Origin: Rhizomys pruinosus
Taxonomy: Eukaryota > Chordata > Mammalia > Rodentia > Spalacidae
Direction: 5' to 3'
Length of the DNA stretch: 64,000 bases
Assembly (NCBI GenBank): GCA_009823505.1
Contig: VZQC01006244.1
Location: 3,790,063-3,854,062 of the forward strand
This document shows positions 23,531 through 34,954 of this stretch, one piece after another; within the stretch, counting starts at the first letter, position 1, and the number at the start of each line of letters is the position of its first letter. A model generated the notes under the pieces. It was not told the DNA's origin. It ran no database searches and saw only the letters and a list, made by a program, of their open reading frames with translations. The translations under genes and the position numbers were made by a program.

Positions 23531-24960
23531 AAGGCAGGTCATACTGGGAGTGAAGAGGCTTCCTGCTGGCAGAAGCAGAAGGCCCATGGGTAGATACAGA
23601 CCATGGGACAGAAGGAGAGAGTAGGCCAGAGGTTGAGAGAACTGGAAGCCAGGGGCAAGGAATCTAGGTTTTGATAGAGCAGTGACTGTGAGCTGGGAGG
23701 GGTTGGTGCAGGTCATGTGTACTATGCTTTGGGGTTTACCTGACATAACCACTCAGGTGGTTTAGAAAAAGGAAGGTTAATGGTGGATACCAAAGCTACT
23801 GTTACCAGCTCAGTAATTTGTATCTACATGGATTGTTCCAGAGATTGTATGCCAGAAGCTATATTAACTTCTCATGAAGATGGTGTCACAGAGGAGAGGA
23901 ATAGTCCCAGCCTGCCCATAAATCACGTACACTGTCATCTGTTGCTGGGTTTGGACTTTGAAGGAAAAGTCTGAGACGACAGTATCCAAAATGGCAGCCA
24001 AGTCAACATGGTGCTTGAGCTTGGGAAAACGCAAAGCCTCAGACTTAAAAAGACTGTCTGCCACGGTTGGTTTGAACCAACCATTTTATAACTGATTCTT
24101 CCTTTCTGGATCATCTTGCCAGGCCTCAACTCTCATGACAAGGGAGCACAATACTCCCACCCCTGCTTTCCACACCCCACCGGTCCTGCCCACCCTCCTT
24201 TCATTTTTGTTCTAATCAACAGCACCTCTTGCCATTTGCTTTTCTTCTCTCTGTAAGCGAAGATTCCACATAAAGTACTCTGCTAGAATGCTACCGAAGC
24301 AAAGACAAGGCTAGATGACAGGGGGAAGGAAGTTCCTTTCTTCCAGAAGCAATATCTTGGAGGTGGGCTGTCAGGGAGCCTGGGAGATCTGAAGTTTCAG
24401 AGAGTGAATGAAAGAAACACTCAGCTAACAAAACAGAGTGCCGCAGAGGACGCTTCATCTGCTCTGGCCAAATCCCTTCTTTCTTTCCATCCTTTCTTTC
24501 CTAATAACAGCTGCCCTCTCATTCCGTGTTACTCTGCTGTGAAGAACAAAACCTCCCTCTGACTATCTGTTTTTCTTTTCTTCCCCAGAGTAGGTCTCAT
24601 TACTGGTGATTAGCAGATGATTAAAACCAATTCAGCTTCCCCCAGTAGATATTTTCTCCCTGTTTGTGCCTAACGCGTCAGCCTTCAATGAACGTGCTCC
24701 TAAGCTTATTAACAGGCTCAGAGGATTAGCTGCCGCCAAGCTCGGTGGCTCCCATATTGTGATGCAAGGAGTGACATGGAACCATTTGCTGAGTGCAGAC
24801 AGGACCGCTGGGACCAAACTATCTAAATCACAATTTTATTTTCCATGTAGAGCAAGATAAAAGGAAACCCAACCATAATTACAAAAACCCAACGTTTGGA
24901 CAAGTCTGAAAATAGCTTTATACTTAGTGGCAAAAAATAGGCTACACCAATCAGGAGGGT
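23531..24960. other. No gene seen; candidate regulatory block 24590-24840
   Basis: Unique sequence. 24590-24840 retains CpGs ('cctaacgcgtcagccttcaa', 'gctgccgccaagctcggtgg') and TAAT-type motifs amid AT-rich DNA, without repeat content. It might be conserved noncoding DNA; this is inference only. Confidence 0.35.
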
Positions 24961-24964
24961 ATCA

Positions 24965-24972
24965 GTGTGTGT

Positions 24973-25018
<46 letters not shown>
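24965..25018 (+). repeat. (GT)n microsatellite
   Basis: About 26 GT units with one TAT interruption. Z-DNA-prone alternating purine-pyrimidine. Confidence 0.95.
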
Positions 25019-25019
<1 letters not shown>

Positions 25020-25020
<1 letters not shown>

Positions 25021-26320
25021 CTCACATGAATGTAGGGTCCCACAGTTTATCAATGTTCGTACTCATGGATGAAAATAAATATCCTTGCCTAGCCTCTGCA
25101 TTTACTTTGGTGTCTACACAGTGTATTTGGGACAAGCCATATCAATTTAGAGTGTAATAGACAAGGAATTGTTACTATAAAAAGCATTTCATCTTCCAAA
25201 ATTGTTAAACTTCCATTAGCTATTGACAGATATACACAAAGGAATTGCAAATAACCAGTTTCACTTTTGCTTTAAAACCATGAAAATGCCATAAAGATTT
25301 AAAAGTTTTTCCATTATTTAGGGGATTTCTTTACAGCATAAGTTAATTCACAATGATAATAATGATCACCATAAATATAGCAATAGAGTTACTGGTTAGT
25401 ATCAGGATTAATAGGTTACAAAACAAAAAAAGAGCACGGTTCTAGAAAGTTCTGGGATCACAATATCTCCTGGTGCAACTATGGTGTGTGAAGTATTTAA
25501 AAGATTGTGTTTGTGGAGAATAGCACAAAATGTTTCCTTCACATCCTCTTTTATTCTAAATCTCAAAGTTTCTCCCATTTTTTTTTTTTACTGCCTTTTC
25601 AATGCAGCTTAACTCTGAGAGTGCTGGAGCCTGAAATCTAGTTTCTGATTCATAATAGCAACAGGGTTTGTAGAAAATGTCAACAAATCCCCCATCACCA
25701 GAGAACGTAGGAAATGTGAAAGGTAAGCCAGCCACACCGACTTCCTTGCGTGGCGACAAGATAAGAGTAAGCCTCTTGGTGAAGAGGAGGAGGAAAAACC
25801 TTAGCAAACCAGATCCTTCCACCAGGCAGTGGATCCCAGCCACACTAACAAAACAAAGGAAACCTTGGTCAAATAATAGGGAAATAATGAGGAATTCGTG
25901 GAAGATATTGTCAATCACCTGAAATGGCAGAATCATATTTTATGTAATTCCTATTACTTACTATCTGAGAGAAAAATCACAGATAAAGAGTTCTTATTGG
26001 TTCAGTTTCACTAGCATTGTAAAAATTTTCAGGAATACCTTTGACTTTAGTTGTCCCCAATAAGTAGATAATTGCTAAAGGACCAATCCCCTTCTCATTA
26101 AACAATAGGCACCAAACAAATGGAATATGTGCAATCAAATGAGGAGGATGCACAGCTGAAGGAAACAGAAACAAAGAAAGCACATGAAGAATGATGTTCA
26201 CTAACATTCTGTGATCAATACAAGAAGTGTTTGTAACCAAGAATTCACGATAATATAACTGCTGTGCACAGGGAAGTTACAGCTTAATAAGTTTCTGAAA
26301 CATTTTCTCACGTGCTTATG
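25020..26320. other. No gene assigned
   Basis: Opposed frames at 25556-25936 (minus, 126 codons, hydrophobic) and 25677-25922 (plus, 81 codons, basic and proline-rich start) overlap. Neither resembles a family I know, and overlap of this kind is expected by chance. Confidence 0.35.
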
Positions 26321-26323
26321 AGG

Positions 26324-26409
26324 CATAACATATAGGATGGAAGTATGAGGGATGATTAGACAAACACATAACATATAGGATGGAAGTACGAGGGATGATT
26401 AGACAAAGG
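26324..26409 (+). repeat. 43-bp tandem duplication
   Basis: 'cataacatataggatggaag' begins at 26324 and again at 26367. The two 43-bp units differ at one or two positions (tatgaggg/tacgaggg), so the duplication is recent. Confidence 0.92.
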
Positions 26410-26968
26410 TAAACACTGTTTAATGCAACTCTTTCTCTTGGAAGTGTTTCTCTGGGACTTGAGAGAGCATCAGTGTCAGTACAGAGACAAGCTCAGGAAC
26501 AGTGCAGTGCCAGCTTCAACAGATGAATAAAAGAACCTGGGCCATGGGAAGGGAAAGGTATCTCTCTTCTCCCACAGCCAGCTCAGCAGAATGAAAGGCC
26601 AGAGCAGCATTTTGAGCTGAGGTCTTTTTGCCTGCTGAATTAAACATCATAAAGAGAGAGTCACTGGCTTTTCTTCCACAGCCCCTCAAACAACTCCACA
26701 GGAACTATGAGCCATAACGCAAAGACTGTCCTGCAACTGGAGGTATTGAGAATTATTTCCATCTCCTTGATACATTGGGTCATGTTTTCAATCATAATGT
26801 GTCCTTTCTTCTTCTCTGGAGTGTGAGAAGATGGAAGGCCACAATGCATATGTTAGCACCTGCCAGGAGAGAATATGCCTAGCAGGCTTCTTTCATCATT
26901 TAGCAGCATAATAACATGACAGGGAAGAGCTACAGGCTTCAGTTTGGTCCAGCTCCAGAAGTCACTTA
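26410..26968. other. No gene seen
   Basis: Unique-looking sequence, no element recognised. Confidence 0.4.
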
Positions 26969-26969
26969 T

Positions 26970-27276
26970 GGTATTGGGTTGAATATTCTTTATATGAAAT
27001 ACTTGGGGCTAGAGTGTTCAGATTTCAGATTTTTCTTTTTTGACTTTGGAATATTTTCACATGAATAGTGAAAATATTTTCAATTTTGTCTTGAAAATGG
27101 GAGTCTTATAGAATTCATTTGTGGTATCCCTCATCTGTGGATGCTAACACCAATTACCTAATTGTATGGCAAACTGAGCAACCTCAGTGTGATCTGGTAT
27201 CTCAAGAAGGTCAGGATATAGAGTTTAGATTTAGATTTTGGATCTTGACTTTGAGATTAGGGATACTTGAACTACA
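26970..27276. mobile_element. Ancient nonautonomous DNA transposon with terminal inverted repeats
   Basis: The left end 'gttgaatattctttatatga' and the right end 'gattagggatacttgaac' are inverted copies of each other. Internal 'tcagatttcagatttttc' and 'gatttagattttggatc' also pair. The order matches an old mammalian MER-type element (Tigger-like in my memory). A LINE-1-like scrap ('ccctcatctgtggatgctaa') sits at 27126-27185 inside it. Confidence 0.55.
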
Positions 27277-27610
27277 TAACATGGACACATTTATTTGCTT
27301 AACAGATTAAATTTATAATATCTTCAGGATGAGAGAGATACCATCCTTTCCATAGATTTAACAAAGTTTTGTAGCATGAGGAGGGTTATTCAGTGCCCAA
27401 ATACATGTGGTATTGAATTAGATGAAGTAATGTCATTTGTATTACTAGTATGAGCAGAAGGGACAAAGGTTCAATACTTTCTAATGTATATTCCTTACAC
27501 AAATGGATGAGTGCAAGGGGAATTAGTTGAGTGAATTAAGATACTTATAAGAAGTTTCAGGAGAGATAGCCACCAAGTCTTGTAGGAGAAGGGCAGAACT
27601 AGTTATCAAT
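27277..27610. other. No gene seen
   Basis: AT-rich sequence without recognised features. Confidence 0.4.
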
Positions 27611-27629
27611 ATTGAAGCTCCATGAGATG

Positions 27630-27892
27630 TTTCATCTATATCTATATATCTATCTATATCTATATCATCTATATCTGTATCTGTCTCTGTCTCTGTATCT
27701 GTATCTATATCTATATCTATTCTATCTATCTTTATCTATATCTATATCTATATCTATCCCTATATCTATATCATCTATATCTATATCTGTCTCTGTCTCT
27801 GTCTCTGTACCTATATCTGTATCTATATCTATATCTTTATCTATTCTATCTATATCTATATCTATATCATCTATATATCTATCTATATCTGG
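27630..27892 (+). repeat. Compound (TATC)/(TATATC)/(TGTC) microsatellite
   Basis: About 260 bp of interdigitated TATC, ATATCT and TGTCTC units. A larger block of about 115-120 bp recurs within it. The repeat-rich frames at 27612-28181 are translations of this and of the next element. Confidence 0.95.
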
Positions 27893-28183
27893 CCTACAAT
27901 TCCACATCACAGTCCATCATTGTAGGGAGTCAAGGCAGGAGTTCAAGGCAGAAACCTGGAATCAGGAACTAAAGCAGGACCATGGAGGAATGCTGCTTAC
28001 TGCCTTGCTTTCCCTGGCCTGCTCAGTCATTTTTCTTATCAAGCCACTCACAGTGTGCTGGGCCCTCCTACACCAAATGGCAATCAAGAAAATGCTCCAT
28101 AATGTGACAACAGGCCAGTCTGATGGAGGAAATTTCTTAACTGAAAGTCTCTTTTTTCAGGTGAGTCAAGTTGATAACTGAAG
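27893..28183 (-). mobile_element. URR1-like hAT element
   Basis: 'caattccacatcacagtcca', 'aggcaggagttcaaggcaga', 'tgctgcttactgccttgctt' and 'gtgagtcaagttgataact' follow the antisense order of the ubiquitous rodent repeat URR1. The left end is replaced by the microsatellite. Confidence 0.75.
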
Positions 28184-28300
28184 CCAACCAGCACAGTGAC
28201 ACTGGAATTTGATAAATGAGTGTTAGAGATAATAAAAGCTAGCAGGAAAAGGAGGGAACCATTGTGCTGTCAGGGAAAAGTATGACTCGAAGCTTCATTT
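28184..28300. other. Short unique spacer
   Basis: Lies between the URR1-like copy and the shared SINE/LINE target site. Confidence 0.4.
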
Positions 28301-28312
28301 AAAACTTGAAGT

Positions 28313-28570
28313 TGGGGCTGGAGAGATAGCCTAGCGGTTAAGAGCGCCGACTGCTCATACAGAGGACGCCGGTTCGATCCCCAGCACCCACATGGCGGCT
28401 AAGAACCGTCTGAAACTCCAATTCCAGGAGAACTCCAGTTCCAGGGGAATCCGATACCCTCTTCTGACCTCCGCGGCGTTGCACGACACGGGTGCACAAA
28501 CTTGCATGCAGACAGTACATTCATACACATACAGAAATAAATAAAATTAATTAAAAAAAAATTAAAAAAA
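28313..28570 (+). mobile_element. B2-type SINE, CpG-rich (young), with target-site duplication
   Basis: A and B boxes intact (tagcctagcgg; ggttcgatccc), body 'cttctgacctccgcggcgtt' and an (A)n-rich tail. Flanks 'aaaacttgaagt' at 28301-28312 and 28571-28582 are identical. Many CpGs survive. It sits in the left duplication of the adjacent LINE-1. Confidence 0.95.
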
Positions 28571-28590
28571 AAAACTTGAAGTGGAAGAAA

Positions 28591-29892
28591 CAGTCAGGAC
28601 ATGAAGAGAAAAAACACAGAGTGGGAGGAAACCTTCACCAGTGATACATCTGACAGAGCATTAACATCCAGAATATAATATATAGACTACTCAAAATATA
28701 AAGAAGTAAGAAAACAAATGACCTACTCAAAAGATGGAGTAAAGAGCTAAACAGAGACTTCACCAGTGAAGAAGTAAAGATGGCTGAGAAACATCTTAAA
28801 AAGTGTTCAACATTGTTAATAATTAAGGAAATGCAAATTAAAACAACTCTCAGATATCATCTCACTCTAATAAGACTGGCTAAGATCAAGAAAACAAAAG
28901 ACACCAAATGCTGGAGAGGCTGTAGGGAAAGGGGAATACTCATCCACTGCTGGTGAGAATGTAAACTCCTACAACCACTATGGAAAACTGTGTGGAGAAC
29001 ACTTAAAAAAACTGAAAATGAGCCTACTACCTGACCCGATCATACCACTCCTGGGTATATACCCACAAGACTCATCCTACCTCAATGTAGATGTACAACT
29101 ATGTTTATTGCAGCTCTCTTCACAATAGCAAAGAGCTGGAACCCGCCCAAATGCCCTTCAACTGACGAATGGATAACAAAAATGTGGTATATCTACACAA
29201 TAGTGTTCTATTCATCAGTGAAGAAAGATGACATCATGAACTTTGCAGTAAATGGATGGAACTTGAAACCATTATGCTAAGTGAAACAACACAGTCCCAG
29301 AAAAGCAAACAGGGAATGGTTTCCCTCATTTGTGGATGCTAACAACAAATTCTCAGTTGAAAGGCAAGCTGAACATTATTGTTATATTTCTGTTTATCTG
29401 AAAACAACTGTGCTATTATAATATGGGTCTCTTAATGGGCTCTAGAATTGACCTATCGCTTATTTTCAGACTTTGTAATTACTGTATATGTGTGGAAGGT
29501 ACGAATTCATATTTTAGAGTAATATAAAATTAAAGGGGGAAATGTGAATGCCTAAACATATTTTGGAATTAACATGCAGTTTATTCTCAGAGGTCATAAT
29601 TTTGATACATATGTGATGATTGTATAAGCATATGTTGGAGCAATACAAAGGGGAGTGAACAACAACAACATAAAGACTGGGTCAAAGAACTGACTGATAC
29701 AGTTAAATTCTGCCCCAAACAACAAGCCTCTGCAGTGAGAAACTTTGGAAAGACTAAGAGAAAGATATAAGACATGTATGGCAGAAGGTGTGAACTGGGA
29801 TGGGGTGGGGGCAGGGAGAGGGAAATGTGTCTTAATTGGACTGAAAGATAATGTATGTAATGCATGGATCATCAATAAAAGTATTTTTAAAT
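28591..29892 (+). mobile_element. 5'-truncated LINE-1: ORF2 C-terminus remnant and 3' UTR
   Basis: 28591-29340 reads as the end of LINE-1 ORF2, including the region of the Cys/His motif near 28906, but with stop codons (one just after HCW) and indels. 29340-29892 is a 3' UTR with a G-rich tract at 29796-29822 and a polyadenylation-like 'aataaaa' near the end. Flanks 28571-28590 and 29893-29913 match ('cttgaagtgg(g)aagaaa'). It is a dead copy. Confidence 0.92.
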
Positions 29893-29913
29893 AAACCTTG
29901 AAGTGGGAAGAAA

Positions 29914-30177
29914 GTATCCAGGAGCCTTTTCTGAGAGTCATCTGGGTGTTTCTTTCTCCACATCTAAATGTTTCTTTCCAGAAAGCTGCCTGTAGACACT
30001 TGTGATCAGGGCTTTGGAACATTAGTCCTTGTGAGTGATTGTTCAATGATAATGTGAGTTGAAACTGTAAGACAATTTTAACCCAACCATTTGGGGAAAC
30101 TACACAGCTATATTACCCAATTGATAAGTTTGGGGTTTTATACATAGGCACAATCATGAAGAAAAACAAGAAGACAC
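29914..30177. other. No gene seen
   Basis: Short unique-looking interval. The 150-codon minus frame at 29594-30046 crosses the LINE-1 3' UTR and is not a gene. Confidence 0.45.
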
Positions 30178-30213
30178 TCATATATATATGTATATATATA
30201 TATATATATTATG

Positions 30214-30248
<35 letters not shown>
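30178..30248. repeat. (TA)n microsatellite
   Basis: About 70 bp of TA with two short interruptions; fully self-complementary. Confidence 0.95.
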
Positions 30249-30249
<1 letters not shown>

Positions 30250-31185
30250 CCTTTTGAAAGCATAATCATAATGGTAGATGGCAGTTATTACCAATATATC
30301 ATTACAGGAAGAAAAAAATAATGATGAAAGAATGAAACAACATTCTTCCCATCTTCCTATCATTACATTCCCATCTTGTACTATGTGTCAGGCCCTGGGA
30401 TACTGGCTTTCCTTGGGTTGTAGGGAGCGCTTTGTCAATGACAGTCAGTCCAAAGAAACCATACCCGGAACCAGAGATGGACAGCAGACAACCAAGAAAT
30501 GAAACACACAAGACAGAAAGAGAAAGAAAAGCCCAGTGTTCAGAGTTGCTGTGAGGGAATGCTATTCTACTTAAGGACTAGACAATAGAAAATATAGCTG
30601 CTGGCAGGGGGTCTCTTGCCCTTTCCTGCCTCTCCTTATGGGCTGTCTTCAGCTGGACCACATCTTGATGAACCTGATACTGAATAACTGAGGCCCTAAG
30701 TGAGGTCCTCCTTGTAGGATAAGCTAGGCAGAGGTGAAGACAGAGAGAGTTCTGTCCATGTGGCATGAATTTCTGCTGCTGGACAACAGAAACCTGCAAC
30801 TCTGAGGGGATGGTGTCACAAGAGATTGCAAAGGAAGCATCCACCTGTTCTACCTGGCTCATCAGAAAAGGAAGATCGACTCAGCAAATATTTTCACTCA
30901 GTAGCAAACACCTTGGTAGATGTAGTTAGACATCAAAAGAAGTTAGACTCTAGGTGTGGTGGCACATGCTTCTGATCCCAGCATTCAGGAGGCTTAGACA
31001 AGGAGGATCTTCAGTTCTAGACTCCTGTGAATATATGATGGATCCTATTTCAAAACAAAGTCCAAACCAAATCAAATCAAATCAAATCAAAACAAAACAA
31101 AACAAAACAATCCCCTTGACAGCAGCAGAGTGAATTAGAAACATTAGAGGTTAGAATTAATTGATTTAAAAGATAACAGGAACAT
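30250..31185. other. No gene; degenerate B1-like at 30950-31045 and (AAATC/AAAAC)n at 31060-31110
   Basis: 'taggtgtggtggcacatgct' and 'gatcccagcattcaggaggc' mark an old 7SL-derived SINE whose tail has expanded into AAATC and AAAAC units. The rest is unassigned. Confidence 0.5.
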
Positions 31186-31189
31186 AAGG

Positions 31190-31612
31190 AAGCAGAAACT
31201 CTCAGGCCACTGGGGACTTACTCATATGAACTTGCAGCAGTGGTGAGAACATTCACACAACCCATACCAGCTCAATCAGACAAAAATACAGCATAGAATG
31301 AGGGAAATGAGAAGCAGGCCCAACCCTAGCCTATGCACTACTGTCAACTGATTACCACTGGGTAAGGGAGAGAAGGTATTATTTGAGAGACTCTAGAAAA
31401 CCAGACTAGACTCTAGTGGATGAACTTGTCCCTAAGGACATCTGGGTACAAATGCTTGACCAGAAAGAACTTAACAGATATGAAATAACAGATATGAAAT
31501 CTGGCTGGGATATATGGGGAACACAGATGGTTAATGGATTTTAATTTGATTATGATCTATTATGTGAAATGCACTGAAACTTAATAAAATATTTTTGAAA
31601 AGATAGCAGGGA
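31190..31612 (+). mobile_element. LINE-1 3' UTR fragment (Lx-like)
   Basis: 'gactctagtggatgaacttg', 'tgcttgaccagaaagaactt' and a terminal 'cttaataaaatatttttgaa' match the segment at 37.46-37.83 kb and the rodent Lx 3' UTR order I remember. Confidence 0.7.
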
Positions 31613-31679
31613 TATAACTAAGAAATTCCTAAGTTGGATAGGTAGGAAGAAAACTGTCCAGGTCTCTTTCTGACTGCCT

Positions 31680-31685
31680 ATACAC

Positions 31686-31742
<57 letters not shown>

Positions 31743-31770
31743 ATATATTCATCCATCCATCCATCCATCA
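31680..31770 (+). repeat. (TATC)n followed by (ATCC)n
   Basis: About fifteen perfect TATC units, then five CATC units. Confidence 0.96.
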
Positions 31771-31774
31771 GCTG

Positions 31775-33700
31775 AGGCTAGCCCTCAGCTCACTTTCTTC
31801 TCTACTCTTCCACAGTCCAGGATCCTCTGCCACTCAGAGTGGGCACTCTTCCTACTTCAATTACCATACCCAAGATGACACTCTGTAGACATGCCCAGAG
31901 GCCCTTCTCCTAGGTGATTCTGGGTTTTGACTAATTGACAATTAACATTGACCATCTCGGGCTCTACCACTGAATGGATCAGCTTTTGGGAGGAGGAGAG
32001 GCACTTGAAAATATACAGAGAAGGGGTGGCCAACCAAAATAATGTGATCATCATCCTTTGATGGGTACTAAGAGCTAAATACTATGCTTCTTGAGCTCCC
32101 ATTGCTGTGCTTTTAAATGGATTTCATGACATGAAATGATAATATTATAATAAATAAATATTATCTATTTTAGATGGTATAAATATGTCTAGCTTAGTTA
32201 TGTCTTCAGCATGGTTTAGGAGCATGGCTAAATATAACTAAACAGAGATATTCACATTCCACTTGAGTAGCTCTCAGTTTTGTATGACAAATATAATGTA
32301 AGGAAGTCTCTGGAGGCTTTTGAATTGAATTATCACATCATTGGTACCTTGTTATTAAGGACATTGTAGATTAAGATATAATTATACTTGGTGCTGAAAA
32401 GTAAGCTAATCATCTAATTATTTGACAAATTTCAAAAGAAAGACCCAGAAAACAAACAGGAAGAACACTTCTGAAACTGGAATATCATTTTGAACTGATG
32501 AAGATTATGCCCTGCTTAGGTCCTGGTGTATTGACAATGAAAATCAAATATGAGAAATGGTGTAAATCTTCCCAGGATGCACGTTTACTCATGGCTTTCC
32601 AGGACTGTGGCCATATGTGTAAATCCAGACAGACTTTCACTATTCATATAACCAACTGACACCGAGTGTTCTTCTGTTGTAAAGGTGCCACAGCTGTCAA
32701 AACAACATGTGAAACCTACAAAGATTGTATCTGTCTCATTCATTGACCGGAATTCACAAAGTGGGAATCCTGACATCATCCCATTCTCTAAAGGTTCCAG
32801 GAGATGTTCTTCAGGAGGTCAATTAAACTTTCAACACCAGTTTTATATATGAATATGAGAAAGACAATTTCATTCTCATTTATTCATTCTTTAATATTAG
32901 GACAAAAAAGAAAATGTGATCATTGCTGTTCTAGTATGAGAAACAAATTTAGTATCATAAATAAATCAGTAAATATTTATGACTAATAATGATGGCTACA
33001 ATGGATCCAAATAAAGTCATTGGAATCCTGAATTCTGGACTTAGGGATGATAGTCATGAAGGATACTTAGAGAAGATTCTACGTAGATGGAATTATTTAT
33101 ACAGAGAGCATGCCAGGAATATTGTATTCACATAGATGTCTACGTAAATACTGTTCCCATCACAGGAAACAACTACTTTTGAAAAGTCCCGATAGTTGTG
33201 AGCATTTCTGGAATGTTGAAGGAGCGATAAAGAAACTGTACCTGGAAAGAAGTGAGGGAATGTATGGAGGTGTTAGAGCTGGCGGGATAGGAAGGGCTGA
33301 ATCATATTGACAGAAGGACCTAGGATTTCCCATACTAAGATGCAGTAGACCCATAACTTACAGGCACTTCTACGAATATCTTGGGTGTAATAAAGGCACA
33401 GGATGAATTTAAGAGATTAAAAGAAGTTGGACTACAAATGGTTTCAACACTTGAATAATGGAATATTGTTGCTTTCTGGTTTCCTTTGGCTTCCATATAT
33501 CCATATGGAGATTGCTGCAGTAGTCTTATCATCTCTTGCTGATCCACTGATTGACAAGTGCGGAACAAACAGACAGTCCTCCAAGAATAGACCATTCTTA
33601 CATGCAAAACTGCAAAAGGAAGCATTAACAGCAGATAACTTTTAGAAAGCATTAATAACCTCACATACAGACTCATGTGCACATATATCTTTGTGCTCCA
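31775..33700. other. Unique-looking stretch, no gene seen
   Basis: About 1.9 kb without recognised repeats or RNA genes. The 72-codon plus frame and 141-codon minus frame near 33.3-33.76 kb overlap; the latter starts inside the (CA)n run. Confidence 0.45.
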
Positions 33701-33702
33701 TA

Positions 33703-33703
33703 T

Positions 33704-33760
<57 letters not shown>
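33703..33760 (+). repeat. (CA)n microsatellite
   Basis: About 27 CA units, nearly perfect. Confidence 0.96.
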
Positions 33761-33762
<2 letters not shown>

Positions 33763-33764
33763 TG

Positions 33765-34360
33765 ACTCCTAGCTTCCACCCTGAGTAGTGCTGGTAGGGC
33801 TAAACAGAATTATTAATATTTGTTTTCCATCTTGTAGAACCAAATGTGTCCAGATTCCCTGGTCAAAATACTGCTAGTGAGGTCTAGCATTGACCTGAGT
33901 CTCCATCCTCACCCAGCACCTAGAAGAGTTGACAAGGTTGCACTCTACTTCCCCATCTCAGTCTCTGAGGAGACCAGTCACCAGCTGATTCTCAACTCTC
34001 ACCATCATTAATGAGGCAGAATGAGGCGGCAAGCAGCAGAGGTTATTTCCCTCAACTTGTCCCTGTTATTTTCCCTGGTGTCAGTGTGATCCGGAGAAAG
34101 ATGGGCCTTGGCATGCAGCGTGCAATAGCAAAGCAAGGTGAATGTCTTTTGCTTCCATTTTCTGAGAATATTAAGTCTCAGGGGAGCTGATCACTCTCAC
34201 ACACAAGCCAAAGCAAAGAAGTAGAAAAACATTACCAGATTTGAATGAAAGTTGCCAGATGGCCAGGTGGGACTGAGTTCCTCCTTCATCTGCTTTATAA
34301 TAAGTATGTTGTGAGTTGATGTGAGGATCTGTGTTTGAATCCAGCCTCTCAAGAATAAAA
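33765..34360. other. No gene seen
   Basis: Unique-looking sequence with nothing assignable. Confidence 0.4.
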
Positions 34361-34365
34361 CAAAG

Positions 34366-34563
34366 CATTAGTTATTTGGGTCTGGTGGTACATTCCAGCA
34401 ATCTAGGCAGTCAGGAAGGTAAGGCAGGGAGATCGTAAGTCCCCTTATGATCTGCACAGAAAGTCTCAGCCTCAAAAGCAAAAAGAGAAATAGCTGAGGA
34501 TGGAGCTTAGAGGGCTTACCCAGCGTGCACTGGGTAAGTGCTCTGGGCTCAGTCTCTAGCATA
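34366..34563 (+). mobile_element. Second 7SL-like plus ID-like composite SINE
   Basis: A B1-like part ('tctggtggtacattccagca ... aaggcagggagatc') runs into an ID-like part ('gctgaggatggagcttagag ... ctctgggctcagtctctagc') without an A-run long enough to mark two insertions. Same module order as 20.8 kb. Confidence 0.55.
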
Positions 34564-34737
34564 GAAAACAATAGAATCTCCTAACGAAATATCCAAATAT
34601 CCGTATTAGAAGAAAACGTCATTCATTATCAACAGAAGAGAAAATAACAATGAGCTAAAAGGTGGAATTATCTGGCAAATATTTTACAGCAGTCTTCACA
34701 GGAAAAATTTCAACACACAATTAGTTCTTCTTTTTTT

Positions 34738-34950
34738 TCTAGTTACTTTCTGTTGTTGTGATAGAAACACTAACCAAAACCATCCTGAAGATGAAAGTAT
34801 TGGTTCCAGTTTACACCTCTCATATCATAATCCATCACTGAGGGAAGTCAGGGCAAGAACTCAAGAAAGGACTGGAGGCAGGAGCTGAGGCAGAGTCCCA
34901 TCCAGGGACGTGCACTCTGCAGTCTAATTCTTTAAGAACTGGCCACCTGT
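34738..34950 (-). mobile_element. URR1-like hAT element, truncated
   Basis: 'ttctgttgttgtgatagaaa', 'gtcagggcaagaactcaaga' and 'ggcaggagctgaggcagagt' match antisense URR1. The distal half is missing. Confidence 0.75.
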
Positions 34951-34954
34951 GGCT

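Noticed and set aside
25556..25936. 126-codon hydrophobic minus frame
   Set aside because: Opposed by an open plus frame, no family resemblance, no splice support; kept only as an unassigned note.
27612..28181. 189-codon frame
   Set aside because: First half is the TATC/TGTC microsatellite, second half is an antisense URR1-like element.
29594..30046. 150-codon minus frame
   Set aside because: Overlaps a LINE-1 3' UTR in antisense; no recognisable domain.
31680..31770. CRISPR-like array
   Set aside because: Perfect short tandem repeat without spacers, in a mammalian context.
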